NCBI GenBank assembly: GCA_001599715.1 | Contig: BCHU01000002.1 | Span: 558,001-622,000 of the forward strand | From: Phaeotremella fagi | Taxonomy: Eukaryota; Basidiomycota; Tremellomycetes; Tremellales; Phaeotremellaceae | Direction of reading: 5' to 3' | Length of the DNA: 64,000 nt | Shown: positions 1 through 11,585 of the stretch, piece after piece | Position numbering within the stretch: the first letter of the stretch is position 1 | Layout: each line of letters begins with the position of its first letter | Program-made: the position numbers and the translations under genes | Notes under the pieces: model-generated | Told to the model about the DNA's origin: nothing | The model's input: only the letters and a program-made list of their open reading frames with translations | The model's database searches: none

Positions 1-271
1 TACATTCATGAATATTTACATATGTTCAACTTTTCTGTTGCAACCCAACTGTCATCATCTTGTTAAACCTTCGTTAGCATCTTTGCCCAATACTGGATTC
101 AATACTTGAGTCGACAAAGCTGCTGAGTTTACAACCAACCGCCAACGAAACGCCCCCACGAACAATTACACTCACTATGAAAGGAAATTTCAACCTCAGT
201 TGAGAAAAGGTGTAAATATAAGAGTCAATGCAGCAAGGTCGGGGAAAAAACCTTCTATTCCTGATAACACA
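1..271. other. left-edge non-coding stretch
   Basis: I see no supported gene here. An in-frame extension of the next ORF begins at a TTG at position 200, but no ATG supports it. The stretch most likely holds the promoter and leader of the small gene at 272. Confidence 0.5.
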
Positions 272-586
272 ATGTCTTCAACAACCAAATATCAATCTGA
301 AAGCTACGTTCTCGAATATCTCCAAAAATCCCAAGAAATTTTAGAAATGATGACAACGAACACCGCTAATCTTGAAAACAGATTGAAGGAGATTGAGAGT
401 AATTTCGAACTCAAAGAATTTTACCTGTGTCTATCTTCTCTTCCTAAGACATTAGCTGAACCCCTTTATGATGCTCATCAATCACTCAAAGAGACTCGAC
501 AAGATTTGAACGAAGTTAAAGAGTTGGTTAAAGAGTTTCGAGGGGTCTTGGAAGAGATTAATACCGTGATTTCAAAAGGAATATGA
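272..586 (+). CDS. small coiled-coil protein, unknown function
   Basis: This is a single-exon ORF of about 104 residues starting at an ATG in good context (ACACAATGTCTTC). I do not recognise the family. The sequence is rich in Glu, Lys and Leu with heptad-like spacing, which predicts two helices: one at about residues 15-50 and one at about 70-100. A short hinge containing LSSLPKTLAEPLYDAHQS separates them. There is no signal peptide or membrane segment. The next gene encodes a similarly small helical protein on the same strand, so the two could be an old duplicate pair, but I see no convincing alignment. A soluble, coiled-coil partner protein is an inference from composition only. Confidence 0.55.
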   Translation: MSSTTKYQSESYVLEYLQKSQEILEMMTTNTANLENRLKEIESNFELKEFYLCLSSLPKTLAEPLYDAHQSLKETRQDLNEVKELVKEFRGVLEEINTVISKGI

Positions 587-902
587 GATCTTCGGATTTA
601 GGTACAGGTTGTGCGGTTGGTTTTGTATGTACAGTATCACATAAATTAGAATGCTGGTGGTAATGTACAGTGTTATCCTCTCATAGTATGTCGTATGTCT
701 TGAAAAGTAGAGCCTTCTTCAATCCGCGATGTCATCCTTGAATTGTTAGAAACAAATTTGAAGAAAGAAAAGAAGTCCAAGTGGAGCTATGTCTTGCAGA
801 GAAGCTGAATGAAGCCTAGAACAGCATCACGAAGCCAACCCACTCCTTACCCCTTGTAATCCTATAGCAAACACATCTACTCTCGAGATCCTTACAACCA
901 CA
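587..902. other. intergenic
   Basis: This gap of about 316 bases separates two same-strand small genes. I see only probable 3' and promoter sequence. Confidence 0.5.
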
Positions 903-1208
903 ATGTCATCATCAACCCAACCCAAACCTGATGCCTCCCAAATAACCCCTACCTTCCTCTCCTCCTTCAAAACCCTGCTAGATACTGTTGAAGCAGATCT
1001 CAGAACCTTCGAATCTAATCTAACTCAACATAAAAATTGGTATTCAAAACTTTGTTATCCTACAGATGCTGATTTATTATTGTTTGCTTATACATCGCGA
1101 GAAAAGATTGAAGAATCTAAACAACGTAGTATTGAGACTATCCGAAGATTAGAGTGGGAGATTGAGAAGATGAAGGAAAGACGAGATGAACTAGTCAAGT
1201 TGAAATAG
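903..1208 (+). CDS. small coiled-coil protein, unknown function
   Basis: This single-exon ORF of 101 residues starts at an ATG preceded by ACCACA, a good fungal context. The N-terminal 15 residues are Ser/Thr/Pro/Gln-rich. The rest is predicted helical, with a strongly charged C-terminal coil (about residues 60-101) containing RRLEWEIEKMKERRDEL. The length and coil content resemble small kinetochore or organelle-tethering subunits, but no diagnostic motif lets me name one. It lies 316 bases downstream of another small helical ORF in the same orientation. Confidence 0.55.
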   Translation: MSSSTQPKPDASQITPTFLSSFKTLLDTVEADLRTFESNLTQHKNWYSKLCYPTDADLLLFAYTSREKIEESKQRSIETIRRLEWEIEKMKERRDELVKLK

Positions 1209-1633
1209 GAGTTGGTCCGACCTCTTCTCAACGTAGACAGTTGTAAGAATATGGGGACAGGGGGACAGGGCTTTATCGTATGTTACTGAAATTGATTTTG
1301 TAGATTTTGTACGATGTAAACAAGTGTTGAACAGATGCTAAGTCATTTGACCTATTATTTTACCTCTATGTCCTATTCGTCTCGGGAAATGCATTAATCA
1401 TCCAGCAAGCGAATTCAAGGTCTACCATCACCTTTCGTGGTCGTTACTGCTATGCATAAGATAAAATCAGAAGAAAAGAAAACATGAAAGAATCCAAGAA
1501 AAGTATGAACCAAGAAAAGAGGAAAGACACTTCGAATTTTAGCGTCAAAATTGAAAGAAAATCGAGACAAGAAGAAACTGCAAGAAAAGACAAGAAGCAG
1601 CACAATGAAACCACCACAATCTATATCCGTTCC
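1209..1633. other. intergenic, convergent 3' ends
   Basis: This is the gap between the convergent small coiled-coil gene and the Ras gene. Two overlapping AT-rich ORFs here show no family signal and I left them out. Confidence 0.5.
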
Positions 1634-2742
1634 CTAAAGAACGACACAACCACCACAGCATCCCTTATCAACGTCATCACTGACTTTCTCGTTTGAACGC
1701 CCTCCAACACCACCGGTTGTGGTTTTTGGAACACCTGGAACTTGGGGTGGACCGGATTCCTTGATGTCAGTGCTATTTGAGATCTTGACCTACCTTGTTG
1801 TACCTCCTGATAGCACGAACCACAGCCATGAAAGCTTCGTCAACGTTGACACGTTGCTTAGCAGAAGTTTCGATACATTGAGCGTTGAATTGTTTGGCGA
1901 GATCACGACCCTCTGTTGGGAGTTAGTTGTGATCAAAAGGGAGGGTTGACAACTTGCCATGTGGTCCAACCTGTCTTTCGTATTCTAAATCACATTTATT
2001 GGCGACAACGACGACTGGGAAGTAATCCTTGTCTTTGACCTAGATGTCAGGTGTTGGTCCATGGTTTGGACTCACTCTAAGGATTTGTTGATGGAACGTG
2101 GAGACTTCCTCGAACGAGCTCCGCGAGGTTATGGAGTAGACCAACAAGAATCCCTCACCTAAAGGGTTAGATATGTCCTGATTGACAACCCACCAGTTCT
2201 CATGTATTGTTCTCTCATTGCTCCGTATTCTTCTTGACCGGCGGTATCCAAGACATCAAGTAAAGCGACTTCCTCGTCGATGATACATTGTTTTCTGTAA
2301 GAGTCCTCTGTGGTACGGTCAGCGTTGTTGCATGGGGGTACGGGAGACATACCAATAGTGGGATCATATCTAGGCGAGTTAGTTCAAATTGTGCAGACAG
2401 TAACCTAATATTACTCACTCGTCTACGAACTGTAATTAAAGGACGGTCAGTGCGACACTTTTATCTTCGAGTACCACTTACATGTGATTGAATGAATTGA
2501 ATCGTCAAAGCGGATTTACCAACACCTAGAGAGTTTGATTAGTACTGATCCAACTCCAACCTGATCCAACTCTGTAACACCTCATGGATGAAAGCGCAGT
2601 AGGATCCATAATTGAAGGAATTAATTCTTACCTCCTCCACCGACGACGACGAGTTTATACTCTCTAAGGAATTGAGCCTGTAGTCTGGGGTCAGTACGAG
2701 TGCCTCCTTGAGTATTAATGGAGAATGAATCACCTTGGACAT
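1634..2742 (-). CDS. RAS1: Ras-type small GTPase, ten exons
   Basis: This is a membrane-anchored GTP-binding switch protein of about 217 residues. Spliced by eye, it reads [61 protein letters not shown], then ANKCDL and ETSAKQ. These are the P-loop, switch I, switch II, NKxD and SAK motifs in order. Gly12, Gly13 and Gln61 equivalents are wild type. The C-terminus ends GCCGGCVVL, a CAAX prenylation box (CVVL) with upstream cysteines suited to palmitoylation. Nine introns interrupt it. The switch I effector loop is carried by an 11-nt exon (2419-2429) and a 17-nt exon (2353-2369). The intron at 1913-1957 uses a GC donor. In related yeasts Ras1 controls morphogenesis, mating and high-temperature growth. 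Assignment to Ras rather than Rap or Rsr1 rests on the Ras-like EDSYRKQ switch region and the CAAX tail. Confidence 0.95.
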
Positions 2743-3077
2743 TATGATTTTGTTTTTTGGTGATCAAAGCGTTCGGTCGTGGGATGTGATTAACGGGCTG
2801 GACTGGAGTAAAACTGAAGCTTTTTGGGATAAGATGAGATGTCTAGACTAGAGTTGTTTGTGCTAGATAAGACTGGGGTATAGCTGATGTGAGTGATAGA
2901 TAAAATATGAGTATGAATAGATGTAAATGTAAATGTGAATGCAAATGTATGTTGATTCATAGTTCAAGGTAAGTGATGCATGGTACTCTCAGGGTAACTC
3001 AATTAGGGCCAATCAACGGCACAGACCCTTAATACGATTACTCTTCGGATTTACGGCACTGTGGCACTTGTTCTTCT
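2743..3077. promoter_or_regulatory. Ras gene upstream region with imperfect hexamer repeat
   Basis: This gap is the upstream region of the Ras gene and the 3' flank of the hydrolase gene. Near 2918-2950 it holds about five imperfect copies of an AAATGT/GAATGC hexamer. No other element is recognised. Confidence 0.4.
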
Positions 3078-6019
3078 CTATCTATCAGTCCAAGACATCT
3101 TCTCATTCCATCCCCATTCAGAGTTCCAGAATCTAGACATCAGTAACGCCCTCGTATACAACACCTACCCAGCGCCAACAAATCCATTAGCCCCTTGCCA
3201 TCTAGATCTTTGACCGACCACTACCCAATCCGGGATCTACCATTAGTTTTACGTGGCCATATGACTCACCGGAACACCAGTACGTAAAGGGAACAATCTA
3301 GCTGCGAGTTCTAAACCGACATCATCGTTTCCTGAGATGATAACTGCCAACCCAATGGTCGATGTCGGATGAGGATGGAGTGTGATGATACCTATCATCA
3401 ATACAGTTTGAATCCAAACCTACCCGTGCCATGTTCGTAGATCAATTTATCGTCTAAAAGCATAACTCCCTTGGTTGGGTATTCCACTGACGTGAGCGCA
3501 AGAACAGTTTATCACTTACAAGGAATTTTCTTCTGAGCAATCGTCCATGCAGTGAAAACGTTCTCATCGGGTCTACCCAACATCACGACGTTCCCATCGC
3601 CTAAAGTTCTCGCTGCTACTCTTCCCAAGCCCTCGGTATCGTACACGACCTCACTATCCACTCGATGATAGACGTAAAGATCGTGCGCTAGTCTTGTAGC
3701 CAGTGAAAGGAATTTGGAGCTGTGTGGGATGACAAACACCATTGGTCCGGCTGACGAGAGTAATCGTATCATCGGACCATACGCTCGAGGAGTGTAAGTC
3801 GTAGGGTCGATAGCGAATTCACCCCTCTCCATAGTCATCGTCACCAAATCACCCCCGGTAGCCACTTCTATCCTCTTGATGTTCATCCCATGCAGGTCTA
3901 AATCACCACTCCTCCCCCACTGTCTAGCGTTAACGTCCAACCTCGCGAGGCTGTCATCAGCGCAACCAAGTGATTCACCTACCGTCCCGGACATTCAAGT
4001 TCTACAATCCGTATTCCAGCTTTCCCCCCAGATTCAGATGGATTCGCGGCGGTTAAAGTAAAACCCCGTTTCCTCATTTCATCACTCCCAACACGGGTCA
4101 AGTTTGAAATGAATTCAACTACTTCCTTTCCACGCAAAATGTCATCCCACCAATGACCTTTCTTGGGTATCTCCACCAATCGCACGTTTTCAGGTTGATG
4201 ATTCCCCTGCCAGGATGATACCAACGCTACATGAGCTCTAGAATGTCTGGGTGGAACATTGTCATCGTCCGCACCGTGTATTACTAGTATAGGAATGTGA
4301 GCAAGATTCGAAGCGTAAAGATCGTTGTTGTACGGAGTCAACGACGAGTTCAAGATCCCCAACAGAGACGGGTCGGCGTAGTGGGATGATATTCTTGTGT
4401 CAGTCAGGACGCGTTACGACTTACAATGAAGTGTACGGGACGTAATCTTGAATCTTCAACCATCCAGAAGCGACGACCACTAAAGTCAGACCAGACCTCT
4501 TTTAACTTACATCCAACAATCCTATCAGGATATCTCGCAGCCAAATGCCAAGCTCCTTGACCACCGTTGGAGTGTCCCATAAGTCTGTGGTCAGTGTGAA
4601 CCTTGAACGACTTACATAGTATCGTCTGAAACGGTGATCCCAATCTTCCCTAAAACACCATTTAATCCATCTCTCGCGGCCCAACAATCACCCATACTTC
4701 CACCATGATAGTCCTCTCCCCACTCGTTCCTTCCAGTTGGTAACACCGCCCAATAGTCCTTTGGAATAGCGTTCCACCAAACCGGCCAAGTTACATCTAC
4801 ACCTGCTCCATGTAATGCTAGAATGACTGGTTTGACCGTTGACATGTCACTAGGTGGAACGACTATGGCGTAAGATACCAAAGCTGGAAGACCGGATTTG
4901 GGGTTTACAGGTGACGGGAATGAAATTTGGAACGGGGAAAGGGTGTTGGAGGAATGATGAAGTAGAGGGATTTGAACGGTGACCGTAGAGTGTTCAATTG
5001 TTACAGTGAAATCTAGACATTTGATAGAATTCGAAATTGGTCGATCTTGTTCCAATTTGATAGCAACCGGACGAGTTTGACCAGAAGCGATATAAACCTT
5101 GGAAAGGCTAAACCTGACCCCATCCGATTCGATATCCACCAAACCCCCTTTCCCAACATTCCTAACACCCAAAGAAATCCATTCACCCATGAACCACCCA
5201 TCGACCAGATCCGGACAAACAGTTAATCCATCCAAAACTTCAATTATAGATCTATCCAGTTCAATATCGAATTTCATCTTGATAACAGGTCCAATGGGAT
5301 TCGGACCTGGATCACCGAACATTCTGATTTCGTACAAGCATCTGATTAATAGCACGTATTCGCCCGGTGGGACGGTGAGGGATCTAGCGAGATTTGAGGT
5401 TTGATTGTTTTGGGATTTACCAGTGTTGGTACCTGCGAATCCGTAGATATCACCTTGATACCATTGGACTGTTTTCGAATCGTTCTTGGGTATCAAAGCG
5501 AATTCAGTCCCTTGAATCAGATCAATCAATACCGGAGTTAATTCATCTTCCGTCGACGGGATGCTCAACGATGTCCGAAGTAAAGTTTGAAATTGAAGCG
5601 AAGCCCATCCATGATCTCTACGAAGTTGTTCCCATCTACCTGTTAGTACATAGATACTGAGAACTCACTTGATATCAGGATAAGAAATTTTAACCCAACC
5701 ATCATCGTCAGCTTGAAACCTCCTCCAACCGATTCTCCCGCCGTTACCTAGCTCACTAGGGAACGTGTCATCGTTGAATGCTCGATTGGCGAATTCGAAA
5801 TCATCGTCGATACCTTGAAAAGCTGATAAAGGGGATGCCATGAATGGATGTTCCCTCATTCCACTGATCGTTAGCTAGGATGGATGGTGTTATTTACCTT
5901 GAGAACGGTCCTAGTGCCTGGATGTCAATTATGATTTTCATAGGACTGCTTACCTCCCATGTCTTTCCTAGTTGGATCTCTGCCATGTCTGGTTCTTCGT
6001 CTGATCCTACTACGTGCAT
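3078..6019 (-). CDS. large alpha/beta-hydrolase (S9/esterase-like)
   Basis: This is a multi-exon protein of roughly 850-900 residues. The N-terminal part begins MHVVGSDEEPDMAEIQLGK and joins over two introns to WEALGPFSSGMREHPF, a start I recall from a conserved fungal family. The middle contains LALHGAGVDVTWP (oxyanion region) and, after an intron, GHSNGGQG, the nucleophile elbow with catalytic Ser. Later comes VIHGADDDNVPPRHS, which carries the acidic residue, and PKKGHWWDD, which carries the catalytic His. The C-terminus ends FWNSEWGWNEKMSWTDR. This matches predicted peptidase/esterase proteins of the polyhydroxybutyrate-depolymerase-like type, and the substrate is unknown. No signal peptide is visible, so it is probably cytosolic. 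An upstream ATG near 6093 reads into a stop, so I prefer the ATG at 6017-6019. The gene diverges from the quinone reductase gene. Confidence 0.85.
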
Positions 6020-6331
6020 GTTGAGTGTAGGAGTGAAAGGTAGTTTCGTTGGATCCTTATTCGGATGTTACCGGCGATTTCTGGGGGTAATAATGTCATT
6101 TACTAGTCTCAAGGACACGAAATATCAACTTGGACTCGTCTCAAATTCCACCACCCGAGGATACCTTCTATCTTCTCAGAATCTAGTACTTGCTGTCAAT
6201 TCTGCAAGCAAGGTCTGAAAACGGTTCAATATCGAATATCATCTTTACCTCCTTCGGTTATATAACTCGTTTTGCCGGATTACCATCCTCGAGTGGAACC
6301 AACTCTCACCTTGAACAACCATCGAAACAGA
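6020..6331. promoter_or_regulatory. shared divergent promoter
   Basis: This region of about 310 bases lies between the divergent hydrolase and quinone reductase genes. ORFs crossing it are shadows. No specific site is recognised. Confidence 0.4.
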
Positions 6332-7783
6332 ATGAAAGCATTTCAAATAAAGAAAAACGCTCATCCAAGGGATATCCAAGTGTAAGTCTTACCATCTAGA
6401 AAGACGAAGCTAAGGGTGTAGTTCGAATGACGTCCCGGTTCCAACAGCGAAACAAGGCGAAATCCTAGTTGACGTTTATGCCGCTGGATTGAATTTCTTC
6501 GAGTGAGTATGATATCTACCGAATCTAATTCAAGTAGTATCCTACAAGCCCAAGGAAAATATCAAAGTATGTTTTCAGTATTCCTTCGATCAATCGCTCT
6601 AACCGTTTTAGGTCAACCGCCGTTACCATTTATCTTAGGTGCAGAGTTCTCAGGTCGAGTTAGTTCGAATTCACCGATCCCAGCTGGATGTCGATATAAA
6701 CGAGGGGGTAAGATTCGACTATAAAGCGAACAAACTGACACCATTAATAGACAGGATATTCGGTCACTCCCAAGGAGCTTATGCGGATCAAATTTCGGTT
6801 CATCCGTCTACGACACTTCGTATACCGGATAATCTTTCTTTTGAACAGGCCGCTGTCGTTTCTTTGTATGTATTTAAACTGGATCCTAGCTGATGATAGA
6901 ACATTCACCACAAGTTATGAAGGACTTGTTGGACGTGGGATGGCACGTAAAGGTGTGTACGACTTTGATCAGTGTTAATCATAGGTGAATGGGTGTTGGT
7001 TCATGCCGGAGCTGGTGGTGTTGGTCTGGCTGCTTGTCAAATTGCTAAAGGTAATTATCTGACTTGAACAAGTTACTCACCTTTAGTCCTCGGTTGTAAA
7101 GTCATTGCAACAGCCTCGTCTGAAGAGAAAAGACGAATATGTAAAGAGAAAGGAGGAGCTGATGAGGTTGTCGATTACAGCAAGAAAGATTGGCAGGTGT
7201 GTAAGCTGGTCGTATCACTCTAATCAATTCAGAAAGAGGTGATGAAAATCACCAACGGTAAAGGTGTTGACGTGGTTTATGATCCAGTCGGTGAGTATAT
7301 ATTTTTGACACTGACTCAACTTATTCTTAGGAATGATAATCCCCAGTCTAAAATGTGTAGCGTGGAACGCTAGATTAGTCGTAGTAGGTTTCGCAGCTGG
7401 AACCATCGAGAAAGTATGTCAAACACCCAGTCCCAGTATCAGATAGATAACAGTTTAATAGATACCAGCCAACCTGTTATTACTGAAAAACGTCGCTGTA
7501 ACAGGATTACATTGGGGAGCGACTTTATGTAAGTCGAGACCACTGTCAATTCTCGATCAAACACTGAACGCCGTACACAGACAAAGACCCCAAAAGAATG
7601 TTCCAAGTAGTCAAAGAAGTGATGGATTTACTTGCATCAGGTAAAATCGTTCCACACGTTTACGAACCCGTTTATGAAGGTTTGGAAAGTGTCCCTCAAG
7701 GATTGATGGATATCGAAGAGAGGAAAACATGGGGTAAAGCTGTCATCAGGATCAAGAGGGATCAAGAGAGATCAAAGTTGTGA
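6332..7783 (+). CDS. NAD(P)H:quinone oxidoreductase, zeta-crystallin type (MDR family)
   Basis: This is a zinc-independent medium-chain dehydrogenase/reductase that probably reduces quinones or enals with NADPH in the cytosol. The first exon is MKAFQIKKNAHPRDIQ. Eight or nine short introns follow. Joined exons give QGEILVDVYAAGLNFFD, FILGAEFSGRV, RIFGHSQGAYADQ, then HAGAGGVGLAACQIAK, the AxxGxxG nucleotide-binding motif. Further on are GADEVVDYSKKDW, KGVDVVYDPVG and LVVVGFAAGTIEK, all typical of this family. The C-terminal exon contains GLHWGATLYKDPKRM and ends KAVIRIKRDQERSKL. No zinc-ligand cysteines are seen at the usual alcohol dehydrogenase positions. The 3' end converges on the PC4/Sub1 gene with about 90 bases between. 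Confidence 0.9.
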
Positions 7784-7872
7784 TGTGACGGTTTTATAGC
7801 ATTCTTTGGACTGTATTATTGTATCCTGTTTGATGAATTCGTAAGAGTCATACATACACATCCAAAGCAATA

Positions 7873-8493
7873 TCAAATTTTCTGAACTAAACCATCGATA
7901 ACCGACATGTTATTCTTCAATACCTCCCACTAAGAGTGTATCAGCTAAATCCAACCCATCATCAAAACCCAACCCGCCTGCTCAGAAGATAAACTAAGAC
8001 CCTTACTCCCCGGTTTAACCTTGCCATCTTTCTTATCCTCATAAAACTGGAGATCCATCAGCCCCAAATCCACCACCCGAAACTCTAGACCTACCTCACG
8101 AAGATCAACCAAAACTTTTCCTTTGAATTTACGTATCGTGACGCGTCTTTGATTCGAGAGCTAAAGGTTGTCACCGTTGATCAGTAATGTCTGTGGTTGA
8201 TCTCAAGACCTTACTTCGATATATGAATCCCCCTCTTCGTTCTTGAGAATTTTGGAACTACCTTCATCTTCAATTTTGGCTTTCTGCACCCAATTCAACT
8301 CATGTCATGTAGAGACGATAAATGACCAACCTTGATCTTTTCTTTACCGTTCTTTGGCTGTCAATGTCAGACGTGATTCATTCCAAGTAGGAGATTGGGC
8401 ACTTACCTTGATTTCCTCTTCACTATCAACAGCTTCTGATTCCTCTACCTCCTCTTCATCATCAGGATCAACTTTTCGTTTCGATTGAGGCAT
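7873..8493 (-). CDS. SUB1: transcriptional coactivator PC4/Sub1 family
   Basis: This is a nuclear single-stranded-DNA-binding coactivator of RNA polymerase II, about 125 residues over six exons. The N-terminus is an acidic/basic tail (MPQSKRKVDPDDEEEVEE). The fold follows as YIELSNQRRVTIRKFKGKV, LVDLREFYEDKKDGKVKPG and SKGLSLSSEQWEVLKNN, the PC4 ssDNA-binding beta-sheet and helix. It ends MSVIDGLVQKI. The last intron (7930-7977, 48 nt) appears to start with GC rather than GT. Reading through it would end the protein after EQAGWVLMMGWI, while splicing GC-AG restores the family's usual EQW.LK C-terminal helix. A start further upstream is unlikely because this ATG opens a conserved acidic tail. 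Confidence 0.93.
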
Positions 8494-8746
8494 TTCGTTG
8501 ATGAGTAAATGATCAAAAATGATGATATCAAACGTACTTTCGAAATCTAAACGCGCTTAACTCGTGACATCATCAAAATTATTGCATGTATTGATTTCAT
8601 TGAATGAATGTTACAAATTAAAATTATCACTACATCCTCCACCCATCCTACCACCCCATGAGTCTACTTGTTTGGTATATAAAAAAGGGAAAGGTGAGGT
8701 CGAAAAATAAAAAGTAACAAAAATTATAAATTGAACGGATCTAAGG

Positions 8747-11380
8747 TCAAAACCTCATTGGTGAACCAGCATTAGCAGGAGGTTGAGACAAAGGACTAGC
8801 TTCAGTTTTCTTCCCACGTCTACCCAAAAGCGTAGCGTTATTCAGATCAAGGTCGAATCCGGTCTTGTTCCCACCTCTACCACGATCCCTTTGACCAGCT
8901 CTACCATCGTACAACACAGCCTCGGCTTCTCGTCGATTAGCCCCACCTCGACCAACATAGTTTTGTACTGGTTCCTCTTTGATTCCAGCCGCTGCGTTGG
9001 CGGCTGCTCGACCTCGATGTTGTTCAATCTGTCTAGCGACTGCTTCACCATGTTTTCGACGAGCTTCTTCGACAGTAGCTGCTTCTTCGTCACCTTCGTC
9101 ATCTTCGTTCAAACCCTGTAGGAAACCTCGGGTACCAGCTCCACCTGGACCGTTGTATGCTCTTCTACGAGCACCTTCTTCCTCCATTCGATGAACAGCG
9201 TACGTGACATCGAAAGCTTCTTTGAGCGCTGTCACACCAGGTGATCGACCTTCTCTGTTACCAGCACGAATCGATGACAGTAACGGGGAATCAAGAGGCA
9301 TTTGGTTGTTTTGTACAGCGGCTCGTACAGCGGAAGCGGGCGCAGGGATAACAGGAGCTTCTCTGATCCATGGATGAGCAAGGAATTCGTCGATCGTATA
9401 TCTCTGAGCTGGGTCAACACAGAGTAAGTGGGTGATGAGATCCTTTGCCGAATGCGAAATGTCGTCCCACCAAGGTGAAAGGAAAGTGTAGTAACCTCTG
9501 GCTACTTTTTCCGTAAGAACGTTGATACTTTCATCATAGAATGCTGTTTGTCAGCAACGTCTTGTCACTCAACTTACGAGGGAAACCACAGAGCAAGGTA
9601 TACAAAACACAACCTAGTGCCCACATGTCAACACTCTTACTATACCTCTCATCTTTGACGATTTCAGGAGCGGTATAACCAACAGTTCCACAAGGTGTCA
9701 TTGTTTGTTCGTCCCAAACGATTTTCGATAAACCGAAATCGGCAATTTTCACTCTCCCGATTCCACCACCACCGATTCCAGGTTTGAACTCTCCTTCATC
9801 TTCCTTCTCCTCGTCATACTGTCTAGACACTGGATGACGAGATGGGACGATTGGGATTCTTTCAAATAATAAATTTTCAGGTTTAATATCTCTATGCACA
9901 ACACCACGTTCTTCGTGTAGATATCGTATACCTTCGGCGACCTGTACAATGACATGACGCGAAAGGGCTTCGGAAAAGTAGGTGAGTTTAACGATTTGAT
10001 GGAAAAGTTCACCACCCTCCATGACTATTGGTCAGCGTGAACAGTGATCCAAACTTACGTTCTAGGACCAAGAAATAGAATTCATCGCTTTCGCTGAAAC
10101 TGATAAGTTTGACGATTCCGGGATGATCAGTTCCTCGCATGATTTGAACCTCTTTAAGAATATTCGCTCGCTACACAGTGTCAGTAAGGCCCATTCAATA
10201 TGCACACGTCGATTTCAGCTCGGACAACGGAACTTGGTCAAAGCTAGTACGAGCTAACACCGTTGATCCCGAAGCCAGGCCATGAGACTATTGCGGGTGA
10301 TAGGGGAAAAAGAAAAACCAACCTCGGTAACTCTAGTCTTTTTCTTGAAATTTGGGTTGAGGTGTTTGGTGTTTGAATTCTACATATTCCTTGTCAGTCG
10401 AGTGTTGATGTGGTCCAGATGTGATTGGGTGTTAAAAGGCCGAGATAATATCAAAAGCAAAATGAAAATAAACATGACGAAATCCCGTCATCTGGATCCC
10501 GGCCTGGCCAGGGCACAGGAGACAACAAGAGATCGTAGAAAGGTACAACGGGGAAAATAGGCAAGTGGAAAATAACCTCACCTGTGTATGGTTGAGTTCA
10601 TACTTTCGAACAACTTTGACGGCGACTTTACGACCTGTCTTACGTTCGATGGCTTTGTAGACATTCGAGAAAGCGCCGTCGCCCATTTTTTCGACCAGCT
10701 TGAATTGTTCCAAACCCTGATCGTCAGCAAGTGTTTTTGGCCCATGACTCACCTCGTACACTGGCATTTTTTCGCTTTGAGCGCGTTCATCAGCTACGAT
10801 TTTTTCCGCCTCTTCACGATAATTGGGTGAAACTATTGGAGCATTGGAAACGTTTTGGTTTTGCGTTGCTAAATAAGCTAAACGTCAGTCAAAAAACACC
10901 ACTCGACCTACCTTCTTGAGGCATTTCGTCTTTGTAAGCAGTCTTGACCTGTTGAGAAGGAGTTTGCGTAGATTGTTTTGAACTTTTATGATTCTGTGAT
11001 TGACTGGGTACGGACTTTTCCACTTGTCCAGAAGAGGACTGGGCGTGTTTGCCGTGACGTAAAATTTCTAATGAAGTCATGCCGTCCATCAATTCGATTG
11101 GGAGACGAAGATGTCGAAAAGGTGGGGAAGGTGTGGAACGCATTGGTGTTCGGGGTAAAGCGGGTCGAGTGGGATGTGAATGTTGATGGTGTCGATTTAG
11201 ACATGGGATTGGTATCGATCGAGGTATGGATATTGGAGAAGGCGATGGGGAGGACGATTTAAATGTCAGTGAAGAACTTGATGATGTCAAAATGGGTGAA
11301 AGGAGACGAGATGGAGTTGGAAGAAAGGACACCGATGACGTTGTGGAAATGGGATTCGTGTATGGCGATGAGTATGGCAT
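8747..11380 (-). CDS. Rck2/Srk1-type MAPK-activated protein kinase (5' end uncertain)
   Basis: This is a serine/threonine kinase of the CAMK group, expected to act downstream of the Hog1/Sty1 stress MAPK. Exons read, in order: EKMGDGAFSNVYKAIER (glycine loop), KVAVKVVRKYELNH (catalytic Lys), VVHRDIKPENLLFE (catalytic loop), an insert from SRHPVSRQYDEEKEDEGEF to GGIGR, KIADFGLSKIVW (DFG), then MTPCGTVGYTAPEIVKD with the activation-loop Thr. The insert and MTPCGTVGYTAPEIVKDER are characteristic of fungal Srk1/Rck2. The tail has SPGVTALKEAFDVTYAVH and, near the end, DLDLNNATLLGRR, probably the MAPK-docking region. The N-terminal exon is Ser/Pro-rich. The ATG at 11380 is the first in that frame, but a protein-like open frame without an ATG at about 11,590-11,860 suggests one more upstream exon or a start at 11,585. 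Confidence 0.88.
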
Positions 11381-11585
11381 GGGTGGTAGAGGGGAAGAGG
11401 GATGAATGGAGGGTCTTTATACTTGTTTGTCTATATTCCGATGTTTGAAAGGCGTGGAGCCAATACATCATGGCTCCCTTTGACTTGTCAACTAGTCGAT
11501 GACTAGTGACTAGTGATGGGATCAAACATATCGACGACCACAACTAGGATCAAAACCGATACTCACGTTTAAAGCTCGACAACAT

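Noticed and set aside
1415..1949. overlapping ORFs around the Ras 3' end
   Set aside because: Either shadows of Ras exons or AT-rich chance frames.
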